From contig CAMBSD010000001.1 in NCBI GenBank assembly GCA_945870425.1, positions 1 through 64,000 of the forward strand: a DNA stretch of 64,000 bases, given 5' to 3'. A program made the position numbers and the translations under genes. A model generated the notes under the pieces. It was not told the DNA's origin, did no database searches, and saw nothing but the letters and a program-made list of their open reading frames with translations. The stretch's first letter is position 1. Every line of letters begins with the position of its first letter. This DNA is from Chitinophaga pinensis. Its GTDB lineage: Bacteria > Bacteroidota > Bacteroidia > UKL13-3. Below, piece after piece: positions 34,874-42,331 of this stretch.

Positions 34874-35506
34874 ATGAAAATAAAACTACTACCATTACTA
34901 TTTATGTGTTTTATGCTAATACAGAGCTGCGTTAGACCTTACGACCCTGATTGCCCTAAATTCAGCACTAAATACACAACATTAACGCCCGAAGCCATTA
35001 AGCAAACACCCTATTTTACCAACCCAGATTTTGATACCATTAGCTATGCAAGCGATAAAGGAGATACTGTAACTTTTGTAAAAACTAAGACCGACACTAG
35101 CTGGTATTGCGAAAATGAATACCCAAGTGGACCAGATTGTGGACCTCAAACAAAGTGTTACCAAATACTACATAGTACCTATGCAACTATTAAAGGTAGT
35201 GGGAGTTTTGATGTGAAGCATGTCTTACGGACTAACAATTTAGTTACAAATGAAGTTCAAATAACATTCAATGAATTAATTTTTAAGCCAACCGATTATA
35301 GAATAGGAACATCAAATGGATCAACATTAGGGGTAACATTTTTTGAGACCATTAATTTAAATAATAATACCTATAAAAAAGTAAATAAATATTATCATGA
35401 ATTAAACCAATCTGATATGGGTATTTGTTTCATAAATGTTAATTACGGATTAATTAGACTAATAGACATTGAAAATAATTTAACATTTGATTTAATAATA
35501 AAATAA
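34874..35506 (+). CDS. Lipoprotein, first member of a repeated family
   Basis: 210 residues. Lipobox FMLIQSC puts the lipid-anchored Cys at about 19. The mature part shares landmarks with the gene fragments downstream: L T.EA....P Y......D T.SYA..KGDT..F.....DSSWYC....P, then SGSFDVKHVL. Several Cys in the region of about 75-95 (WYCENEYPSG, CGPQTKCYQI) suggest disulphides. The end NYGLIRLIDIENNLTFDLII is recognisable in the third copy. The next gene follows after 6 nt, so the two form an operon. Function unknown. Confidence 0.7.
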   Translation: MKIKLLPLLFMCFMLIQSCVRPYDPDCPKFSTKYTTLTPEAIKQTPYFTNPDFDTISYASDKGDTVTFVKTKTDTSWYCENEYPSGPDCGPQTKCYQILHSTYATIKGSGSFDVKHVLRTNNLVTNEVQITFNELIFKPTDYRIGTSNGSTLGVTFFETINLNNNTYKKVNKYYHELNQSDMGICFINVNYGLIRLIDIENNLTFDLIIK

Positions 35507-35512
35507 TTAATT

Positions 35513-36376
35513 ATGAAATACTTATCAATTGTACTGTTCTTTATAATATTGATTACTAAAAATTCATACGCTCAGCCATGCACAGACATAGAAGAACTAT
35601 TTAGGAAACGACATCAGGTAGATGGTATGACATACGGTCACCCATACACTACCTTCGATAGACACAATGAAAACTACATTGATTTGGATTATACCTTAGA
35701 GAAAATTAGGAAAAGAATCATTCAAGAGTCTCCTGACGATGTAAAAGGTCCAATCTTCAAAGCCTATCAAACATTATATTCCAAAGCAGTCGAATCTATG
35801 CCTGGCGACAACGGAATGCCAAAAGATGGTATTAGCAACCTAGCCCTTTGGTCTAAAAACAATGCCTTTGTTTTTTTGGTTGGGCTAGATGGAGATGGAA
35901 ACTATATGGACACACATATCTATTCTGGACACACCACAGCTTCATTCGATAAAAGAAACGAATTTAGAGATCGTGCAGTTAATGCCTTCGACCATTTAAT
36001 AGGCGAAATAGACAAAGCCCCAACCAACCCTTGGCTGTTGGCTATACCCATTGTTGGCGCTCATGTGTATGCTGCTACTTATTTAAATGACGAACAAGAT
36101 TATTTAGGAAAAATACAGAACCAGTGCCGCAGCCTCACCCTTTGGCTACAAAGCTATGATTTGATTAAAGCCGAATATGCTTCAAATGATTTACGCTTTG
36201 GCATTGCACCACGCTGTAAATGGGGCTTTGGCGACTATGACAGAAACGATTATAACTGTAGCCCACGTAATAAAATGCGACAACTTACCAAAGACTTGTA
36301 CTATTATAGCAAAGGTAACTTCGGCATTGTAGAACACAAATACGGATGGAAAAAGAACCGCTACTCGACATGTTAG
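35513..36376 (+). CDS. Exported protein of unknown function, C-terminus ending in a REP-like hairpin
   Basis: 287 residues with a signal peptide (MKYLSIVLFFIILITKNSYA). The mature part is soluble, contains three to five Cys, DGDGNYMDTHIYSGHTTASF in the middle and a weakly hydrophobic stretch (NPWLLAIPIVGAHVYAATYL, about 172-191). No family is recognised. The last codons (Tyr-Ser-Thr-Cys, then TAG) come from the REP-like hairpin at 36362-36394, so the original C-terminus may have been lost or altered. A second, heavily truncated copy of the gene start stands at 37212. Cotranscribed with the lipoprotein gene upstream. Confidence 0.65.
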   Translation: MKYLSIVLFFIILITKNSYAQPCTDIEELFRKRHQVDGMTYGHPYTTFDRHNENYIDLDYTLEKIRKRIIQESPDDVKGPIFKAYQTLYSKAVESMPGDNGMPKDGISNLALWSKNNAFVFLVGLDGDGNYMDTHIYSGHTTASFDKRNEFRDRAVNAFDHLIGEIDKAPTNPWLLAIPIVGAHVYAATYLNDEQDYLGKIQNQCRSLTLWLQSYDLIKAEYASNDLRFGIAPRCKWGFGDYDRNDYNCSPRNKMRQLTKDLYYYSKGNFGIVEHKYGWKKNRYSTC

Positions 36377-36394
36377 CGCAGCGCATGTAGAGTA
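36362..36394. repeat. REP-like hairpin overlapping a gene end
   Basis: TACTC-g-ACATG (36362-36372) pairs with CATGT-a-GAGTA (36384-36394), with one mismatch and a GC-rich loop containing AGCGCAGCG. It contains the stop codon of the gene at 35513. Confidence 0.6.
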
Positions 36395-36448
36395 ACAGAT
36401 AAAAAAGGATTTGAATCCTCATTACGTCCGTTCATTACTTATAGGTCC

Positions 36449-36564
36449 CCACCAACAACATCTAACCCCATGCCCAAAAACCACCCCACCCCCATACACC
36501 GCACAAAAACAAATACTAATACCTATTTTATGGTTATATAAACAAAAATATAACTTGCTTTTAT
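36449..36564 (+). promoter_or_regulatory. Conserved upstream region, copy 2 of 3
   Basis: Second copy of the 115-nt region seen at 34711-34824, about 80-85% alike by eye, ending in AAATATAACTTGCTTTTAT. It precedes the lipoprotein at 36609 by about 45 nt. Confidence 0.6.
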
Positions 36565-36608
36565 GCTATTGTATTTTTAATATATGTTAAACACTTAAAC
36601 ACTACATT

Positions 36609-37196
36609 ATGAAAACAAAACTACTGTACATTTCCATTATTAGCTTGCTTTTTATTATACAAGCCTGCAAAAGAACTGAACCCGATTGTGGTGACCTTAG
36701 CGATGTTATTACCAACTACAATATTTCTGATGCAGATAAAGCTAAAATACCCTATACCGGCACAGATACTCTAGTGTTTATTAGCGATGCCAATGATACT
36801 GCAACCCTTATAGGGCAAGGCAAAAACTCATATTATGAAACTATAAAAACCAATATTAGTGGTGGTGATTGCCCCAGAACAAAAGTGGATAAAAACGAAA
36901 CAATTGATATTGAATATAGTGGAAATAACAACGATTTGCATACCATCAAGTATAATATCCATAATAGTAAAGACAAAACTTCTATAGAATACTATATTAA
37001 TAATATATATGGACAAGATTATCCATACTACTTAAATACAACCTCTTTTTATATTGACTCTGTAGCAATACATGGAAAGTATTTTACAGGAACATCAATA
37101 ATTTTACCTGATGTATTAAATGCTGTATATAACTATAATTATGGATTTCTAAAAATACAGTTTATTGGCGGTAAAACCTGGTATTTGAAACTTTGA
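36609..37196 (+). CDS. Lipoprotein, second member of the repeated family
   Basis: 195 residues. Lipobox LLFIIQAC (Cys at about 20). The start (RTEPDCGDLSDVITNYNISD, then DKAKIPY) parallels the first and third copies (VRPYDPDCPKFSTKYTTLTP, then EAIKQTPY), but the middle has diverged strongly and the WYC motif is missing. It is preceded by the same upstream region and followed after 15 nt by a truncated copy of the signal-peptide gene, so the whole two-gene unit was duplicated. Function unknown. Confidence 0.65.
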   Translation: MKTKLLYISIISLLFIIQACKRTEPDCGDLSDVITNYNISDADKAKIPYTGTDTLVFISDANDTATLIGQGKNSYYETIKTNISGGDCPRTKVDKNETIDIEYSGNNNDLHTIKYNIHNSKDKTSIEYYINNIYGQDYPYYLNTTSFYIDSVAIHGKYFTGTSIILPDVLNAVYNYNYGFLKIQFIGGKTWYLKL

Positions 37197-37211
37197 TAAA
37201 CAAATTAATAT

Positions 37212-37295
37212 ATGGAAAAATTATTTACTGTTTTGTTACTCCTATTAATTTTTAATTCCAAAGTATATCCCCCGCAGTCGCTAGCGTCTCGCTAG
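37212..37295 (+). pseudogene. Truncated second copy of the signal-peptide gene
   Basis: 27 codons from ATG at 37212: MEKLFTVLLLLLIFNSKVYP, then residues derived from a REP-like hairpin and a TAG stop. Its position after the second lipoprotein copy and its signal peptide match the start of the gene at 35513 (MKYLSIVLFFIILITKNSYA). The body of the gene is gone. Confidence 0.55.
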
Positions 37296-37301
37296 TGAAC
37301 T
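37276..37301. repeat. REP-like hairpin at the truncation point
   Basis: AGTCGCTAGCG (37276-37286) and CGCTAGTGAACT (37290-37301) form an imperfect stem around TCT. It sits exactly where the truncated gene at 37212 stops resembling its paralogue. Confidence 0.55.
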
Positions 37302-37335
37302 TATTGATTAGCCTCTGGCTGTTTTCATGATCTTG

Positions 37336-37448
37336 CCACCACCAACATTTAACCCCATGCCCAAAAACCACTCCATCATCAAACATCACAAAAAAACGAA
37401 TACTTATACCAATATTTTGGCTGAGTATCAAAAATATAACTTGCTTTT
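37336..37448 (+). promoter_or_regulatory. Conserved upstream region, copy 3 of 3
   Basis: Third copy of the 115-nt region. It keeps CCACCACCAACATTTAACCCC, the C/A-rich part and the AAATATAACTTGCTTTTAT end, and stands about 40 nt before the lipoprotein start at 37487. Confidence 0.6.
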
Positions 37449-37486
37449 ATGCAGGTAATTAATTAATCTTTGTTAAACTTGAATTT

Positions 37487-38129
37487 ATGAAAAAATTAGC
37501 TCAACTATTAATATTAATAACAATTTCGACCTTGTTTTTAAGATGTCAAGATAAAAGCAATGTCCATTGTAAGCCTCAAGAGTATTCCTACCTCACCATA
37601 ACTGATGAGGCCAAAAGCAAAGTGCCATATTTGAAACCGTCATTTGATACTTTGAGCTATGCAAATAATAAAGGGGATACCTTAGTTTTTGCGCGTCAAC
37701 CTAAAGATAGTAGTTGGTATTGCACACCCTCATATCCAAATACTGACTGCTTACCTGATTACTATTGTTACGAAAATTATGGAGCAAAATATACCTGCAT
37801 AAAGGGTAATGGTAAGTTTGAGTTCAAGCATGCATTAAAAGCAGAATTAACAGTTGGTTTACCACCAAGTACAAAGGTATATAACAGAATAGTTTGCTTT
37901 ACTTTTTCTAATATGAACCTTTGGTTAAATGACTATTCTGTAGGTAAAAAGGAATATATATTATATAAATTCTATTACAATAAATAATAAAATTTTTAAC
38001 GATGTAATATATACTTATAATAATGATAACGACACAACTAGTGGCAAAGGTTATTATAATAGTGAATATGGTTTATTTTCGATTGAAGATAGAGAAAATA
38101 ATACAAATTGGATTTTAATAAGTAAATAA
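37487..38129 (+). pseudogene. Frameshifted third member of the lipoprotein family
   Basis: The frame from 37487 gives 166 residues: lipobox TLFLRC, then PSFDTLSYANNKGDTLVFAR and DSSWYC, very close to the first copy. It stops at 37985-37987. In the next frame the family's C-terminal part goes on from about 37990 (NKIFNDVIYTYNNDND, then YYNSEYGLFSIEDRENNTNW), matching YGLIRLIDIENNLTFDL of the first copy, and ends at 38127-38129. A single frameshift near 37970-37990 explains this. The product would lack its last 45-50 residues. Confidence 0.7.
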
Positions 38130-38146
38130 TATGAAAATACCCCCAT

Positions 38147-38172
38147 GCTGGTGCGAGCGTCCGCTCGTTCCA
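38147..38172. repeat. Left inverted repeat of the RAYT element
   Basis: 26 nt beginning GCTGGTGCGAGCG, the exact reverse complement of 38775-38800. GC-rich against the AT-rich background. Confidence 0.9.
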
Positions 38173-38195
38173 ATTAGTAATAGCTATAAATTGTA

Positions 38196-38747
38196 ATGAG
38201 CAGAAAATATAAATTTTTAGACCAATCGAAACTCTATTTTGTGAGTTTTGCAACAGTTTATTGGATAGATGTTTTTACGAGAGAGCTATACAAGCAAATC
38301 TTAATTGATAGTTTAAAGTACTGTCAGCAAAAAAAAGGATTAGAGATTTTTGCATGATGTATAATGACAAATCATGTTCATTTAATTATTGGTACAGAAG
38401 GAAATAAAATGGAAGATATTTTGAGGGATTTTAAATCATTTACCTCAAGAGAATTGAAAGAAGTAATAAAAAACAATATTCAAGAAAGCCGAAAAGAGTG
38501 GATGGTATGGATGATGGAACGAGCAGGTAAACTTAACAACCAAAACGCAAATTGGCAGCTATGGCAGCAACACAATAAACCAATTGAATTATTTACATAT
38601 TCAGTTATAAAACAAAAGTTAGACTACATACATAACAACCCAGTAGAAGCAGGTTTTGTTACAAATGCAATTGATTGGAATTATAGCAGTGCCATTGATT
38701 ATGCAGGTGAGAAAGGGCTTTTGGATGTAAAATTATTGGACGAATAA
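38196..38747 (+). pseudogene. REP-associated tyrosine transposase (RAYT) broken by one in-frame TGA
   Basis: From the ATG at 38196 the frame reads MSRKYKFLDQSKLYFVSFAT and on to KKGLEIFA, then TGA at 38355-38357, then CIMTNHVHLIIG and on to the stop at 38745-38747. In RAYT proteins this site is a Trp (A-W-C-I-M), so one TGG-to-TGA change explains the stop. The HVH metal motif and the Tyr of DYIHNNPVEAG are intact downstream. RAYTs handle REP hairpin DNA as single strands. The downstream part could start again at the ATG at 38364 but would lack the N-terminal strand. Confidence 0.85.
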
Positions 38748-38774
38748 ATTAATAGGAACCTAACGAAATTTGAA

Positions 38775-38800
38775 TGGAACGAGCGGACGCTCGCACCAGC
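38775..38800. repeat. Right inverted repeat of the RAYT element
   Basis: 26 nt ending CGCTCGCACCAGC, the exact reverse complement of 38147-38172; it lies 28 nt after the transposase stop. Confidence 0.9.
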
Positions 38801-38813
38801 TAGGGGCAAACAT

Positions 38814-38995
38814 ATAGCAAAGCTGAATTGAGAATCACCAATGTTTTAGGTCAAGAAGTCTATATCCAAAGACTAAACAGACCTAGGGACAAAGTTCAAA
38901 TAGATGGTTCTGCATTGCATGATGGTTTGTATTACTATTCTTTAATTGTGGATGGTGCTGTGAAACTAACTAAGTCCATGAGTGTGATTAGGTAG
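38814..38995 (+). pseudogene. Orphan T9SS C-terminal sorting domain fragment
   Basis: An open stretch without start reads SKAELRITNVLGQEVYIQRL, then DGSALHDGLYYYSLIVDGAV and KLTKSMSVIR, stop at 38993-38995. This is the typical end of a T9SS type A sorting domain (V.N.LGQ.V, L..G.Y.Y.L...G....K...V.R). The rest of the gene is missing; the RAYT element begins just upstream. It shows that a T9SS cargo gene once stood here. Confidence 0.75.
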
Positions 38996-39132
38996 AATAG
39001 TAGGAGCGAATCAAATTTCACCCATAATAATGACATTTGAATTGCTTTCTGAACTAGGGTTGTTACATCGTTATTGGCGTTAAGATACTGAAACAAATCA
39101 TTACTAATTATTTTGCCACCATAAAATAATGA

Positions 39133-39792
39133 TCAATTAGCAAACACATACTGCAAAATATTTGCACCCATTTTTAGTGCTTGTTGGCGTATGTTTTCAG
39201 GGTCGTTATAAATATCTTGATCTTCCCATCCGTTTCCTAAATCGCACTCATAAGTGTAAAAGCAAACCAATCTACCTTTGTACAACAATCCGAAGCCTTG
39301 TGCGGGTTTTCCATCATGTTCATGTACTTTGGGTAAACCTTTATCGAAATTATATTTTTGATGATAAATAGGATGAGAAAATGGTAGTTCTACAAAATCG
39401 GCTTCTGGAAAAACTTTCTTCATTTCTTTCCTAAAGAATTTATCCAAACCATAATTATCATCTGCATGCAAAAAGCCTCCTCCAATAAGGTAATTGCGAA
39501 GGTTTTCGGCTTCTTGTTTAGAGAAAACAATATTTCCATGACCTGTTAAATGAACAAAAGGATAATTAAACAAATCGGCACTACCCACTTCTACAATGTC
39601 TTCTTCCGCTTGAATATTAACATCAATGTTTCGTCTGCAAAAGGCAATCAAATTAGGCAATGATGTTTTATTGGCATACCAATCTCCGCCCCCGTTGTAT
39701 TTGAGTTTAGCTATTTTTATTCCTGCCGGATAATTAAACCCACTTAGAACAATAAACGCGGCAATAAGAGCTGTATAAACTATCTTCTTCAT
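39133..39792 (-). CDS. DUF4159 family exported protein
   Basis: 219 residues with a signal peptide (about 1-23). The body matches DUF4159: AKLKYNGGGDWYANKTSLPN, FVHLTGHGNIVFSKQEAENL, then GGGFLHADDNYGLD, and the end QALKMGANILQYVFAN. The flavodoxin/GATase-like fold suggested for the family has no proven activity. The 3' 207 bp are duplicated at 34410-34616. The gene lies 9 nt after the stop of the T9SS cargo gene at 39802-41310 and is probably cotranscribed with it. Confidence 0.85.
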   Translation of the reverse strand: MKKIVYTALIAAFIVLSGFNYPAGIKIAKLKYNGGGDWYANKTSLPNLIAFCRRNIDVNIQAEEDIVEVGSADLFNYPFVHLTGHGNIVFSKQEAENLRNYLIGGGFLHADDNYGLDKFFRKEMKKVFPEADFVELPFSHPIYHQKYNFDKGLPKVHEHDGKPAQGFGLLYKGRLVCFYTYECDLGNGWEDQDIYNDPENIRQQALKMGANILQYVFAN

Positions 39793-39801
39793 TTCTTAAA
39801 A

Positions 39802-41310
39802 TTAATGTTTCAGCACTATTTTATTAGTAAAACACTTGTCAAAGGTATAACATCTAACAATATACAAACCATCTCCAAATTCTGAAAGATCCAATTCATT
39901 GTTATTCTCTTCCTTTAAAACAAGTTTACCGGTATTATCAAGCACTTCAATTCTTTCCATTTTCAAATTCCCCATATCTATACGCACTTTGCTAGTTGTT
40001 GGGTTAGGGTAAATCAAAATAGAATTAGATAATGAGACTTCAATAATATGAGATACAGGTTTATTTTTACCTATGTATCCACTATCATTAGCAAAGACAA
40101 TGTATGACTGAAATCCTCTATTGGGGTTACTATTATCAAATAAAAATTCTTTACCTCCAACCAATAAGAAATCGCCATTTGAATTTTGCACAAGCGCTTG
40201 AGCTACTTGCCTAGTGCCATCATACCAACCTTGGTTATTGGCAAAATATGTTTGGCCGTTATCATACACATTTGCCCAAAGCATTTTACCATCCTTGTCA
40301 ACTTTAATGATAGCTGCTGCTTCACATCCTAAATAGTTAATACCAGAATTTATTTTTCGAGTAATGCTTCCACACAATGCATAATTGCCGTCTTTGCATT
40401 TTGTTATACTCGTTAAGTTATCACCGTACCAAGGGTTATAAGGGCTATAATATTTTGTCCAAATGGGAATAAACAATGTATCCATTTTTATGAGAAAGGC
40501 TTTGTCAGGCGCACCGCTCATAACTGTATCATTACCAACTCCCATGCATAAAAGGTTTCTATTATCAAACATGAAATCAAAAAGATTGTAAGAACGATTG
40601 CTTATTATGCTTTTAGACAAGAGGATTTCTCCTTTTAAACTTAACTTCATAAAATTAGCTTGGTACTTGTATAAACCGAGCTTTTCACTTGCAATTAAAC
40701 AGATATTGCCTTGCTCATCCATCAATGCTTTTCTTATGTATGCATTGCTAAAAGAAGTGTCTTTTAATTGCCAAGCCAATGAAAAATCCTTGTTAAATTT
40801 TGTTAGTGTGCTTGCAAAACCATTGGTAGTATTGCTGTAATTGGTAAATAAAAACGAGCTATCAGAATTTTGAATAAAAGATAAAAAGTAATCAGTACTT
40901 GCTTGGGTTTTATATGTTGGCTTAATGTCATTTATTATATTCCCAATGCTATCTAACTCAAGTAATCTTAGTGATGTTATGTAGCTTGCATTGGTATCAA
41001 TACCAGCCATCATAAAATGACCATTATTCAATCGTATCATCTTGGCCCCATCAAAACCATAGAACTTAGTCCAAAGCGAATCTCCTTTGGGAGATAGTTT
41101 CAGCATAAATGCACCCTTATTGTTGTTATTCCCCTTATCGCTGCCCCCAACCACAAATGAATTATCTGATAAGACAAAGGCAGAGTGTAAAAAATCACCT
41201 TCGTATAACACATTGTTTGCTCCAATATGCATCACTCGTTCAAAATAATTTTGAGCTTGTACCTGATTACAACAAAGTATTACGAAAACGAAAAAAACAC
41301 GTTTTATCAT
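39802..41310 (-). CDS. T9SS cargo protein with type A sorting domain
   Basis: 502 residues. Signal peptide about 1-19 (ending VQAQ). The body (about 25-415) has repeated strands such as DGNYALCGS, NGDFLLVGG and NGHFMMAG, the pattern of a beta-propeller-like delta-60 or WD-type repeat protein. The C-terminus (about 425-502) is a classic T9SS sorting domain: SILIYPNPTTSKVRIDM, then VLDNTGKLVL and GDGLYIVRCY, ending KIVLKH. It should be secreted by T9SS and attached to the cell surface. A TATTTTTG element (minus, 41315-41322) just before the start is a -7 candidate. Confidence 0.85.
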   Translation of the reverse strand: MIKRVFFVFVILCCNQVQAQNYFERVMHIGANNVLYEGDFLHSAFVLSDNSFVVGGSDKGNNNNKGAFMLKLSPKGDSLWTKFYGFDGAKMIRLNNGHFMMAGIDTNASYITSLRLLELDSIGNIINDIKPTYKTQASTDYFLSFIQNSDSSFLFTNYSNTTNGFASTLTKFNKDFSLAWQLKDTSFSNAYIRKALMDEQGNICLIASEKLGLYKYQANFMKLSLKGEILLSKSIISNRSYNLFDFMFDNRNLLCMGVGNDTVMSGAPDKAFLIKMDTLFIPIWTKYYSPYNPWYGDNLTSITKCKDGNYALCGSITRKINSGINYLGCEAAAIIKVDKDGKMLWANVYDNGQTYFANNQGWYDGTRQVAQALVQNSNGDFLLVGGKEFLFDNSNPNRGFQSYIVFANDSGYIGKNKPVSHIIEVSLSNSILIYPNPTTSKVRIDMGNLKMERIEVLDNTGKLVLKEENNNELDLSEFGDGLYIVRCYTFDKCFTNKIVLKH

Positions 41311-41365
41311 TCACCAAAAATAAGAAAGGCATTGAATAAAAACACCAATGAAGTTTAAAACAAAA

Positions 41366-42190
41366 TTACTTGTATAATGAATCTATCAAGATTTTTACAA
41401 ATAGAATACAAATGAACAATCCATATACTAAACGTATGGTTTGAGGTTTGCTTGCATGAGCGGTTTTAACACCCAAAGGAGAAAATAGGAAAGAAGCCAA
41501 TATGATGGGCGAAATCACTGGAAAGCAAATATATCCCAATTGAAAAGGACTAATCATTGTCGATGGCTGTTGAAACATGTAGTAGATACTAATGGGTAAA
41601 GCAAAAAGAGGAATTACACCAGTAGAAATAGAACTGGCTTTTTTGATATTTAGTTTTAATCCATCTGTAAAGGCTGGTATCATTACCACACCTCCACCTA
41701 ATCCTGACAAAGAAGACACTATACCAGTTAAGGCACCAATGATATTGTAGTATTTTCTAGGAATCTCGTCTTTAGCATCCCTTTCGACCAGCTTTTTGCC
41801 AAAGAAAGTTTTGAAGATTAATGGTAGTAATAACGCTCCAAAAACAAGGTTAAAAAGTCCCTTGGAATACCAAGTGCCCATTTCTATTAAACTTGACATG
41901 AGAAGGGAGCTAACAATACCAGGAATGGCGGTAGCCAAGACCTCCTTCGGATAAAAATTCCCTAATCTATATTGTTTAAAACTGATGGTACCACCTGTAA
42001 AAATGATGGCAAAAAGAGAATTTGCTAAGACTGCCTTCACCAGCACCTCGTCCGCATAACCCAATCTAGACAAAAAATAGGTAAGAATAGGTACAAAAAT
42101 AATTCCACCTCCAACACCAATGAGTCCACTCATGAAGCCTCCAATAGCGCCTGCTGCAATTAAAAATAGATAATCAAACCACTCTAGCAT
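41366..42190 (-). CDS. TSUP family permease (TauE/SafE-like)
   Basis: 274 residues from the ATG at 42190 (MLEWFDYLFLIAAGAIGG); a TTG start at 42211 is possible but less likely. Eight or so membrane helices in two halves, each opening with the family motif: SGLIGVGGGIIFVPIL and SSLSGLGGGVVMIPAF. TSUP proteins export or import sulfite, sulfoacetate or other small anions; the substrate here cannot be named. It is divergent from kup. Between them lies the well-formed kup promoter. Confidence 0.88.
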   Translation of the reverse strand: MLEWFDYLFLIAAGAIGGFMSGLIGVGGGIIFVPILTYFLSRLGYADEVLVKAVLANSLFAIIFTGGTISFKQYRLGNFYPKEVLATAIPGIVSSLLMSSLIEMGTWYSKGLFNLVFGALLLPLIFKTFFGKKLVERDAKDEIPRKYYNIIGALTGIVSSLSGLGGGVVMIPAFTDGLKLNIKKASSISTGVIPLFALPISIYYMFQQPSTMISPFQLGYICFPVISPIILASFLFSPLGVKTAHASKPQTIRLVYGLFICILFVKILIDSLYK

Positions 42191-42275
42191 ATTACAATTT
42201 AAGATTTGCAATATATCTAAATGCTCATATTCTCAGTCTAAAAGTGGTCTGAATATGATATTAATAAATAAATTT

Positions 42276-42303
42276 TTGCATTTGATTCCAACAATTACAT
42301 TTG
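42276..42303 (+). promoter_or_regulatory. Promoter of kup
   Basis: TTG at 42276-42278 and TACATTTG at 42296-42303, 17 nt apart, match the Bacteroidota -33/-7 pattern. The kup start is 28 nt past the -7 element. Confidence 0.6.
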
Positions 42304-42331
42304 TACCCCAATTAGAAAGAAATAAATAGCT

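Larger units (their letters stand above)
38141..38806. mobile_element. RAYT/REP element with inverted terminal repeats
   Basis: A 666-bp unit from CCCC at 38141 to GGGG at 38806. It encloses a single Y1-type transposase gene. Its ends contain a perfect 26-bp inverted repeat (38147-38172 and 38775-38800), each with its own small hairpin (GAGCG/CGCTC). This is the layout of REP-associated tyrosine transposase loci with one flanking REP on each side. Confidence 0.8.

Noticed and set aside
38355-38357. In-frame TGA in the RAYT gene as a sign of TGA decoding as Trp
   Set aside because: TGA ends normal genes here (for example the DUF4159 gene at 39133) and housekeeping genes use TGG for Trp; a point mutation is simpler.
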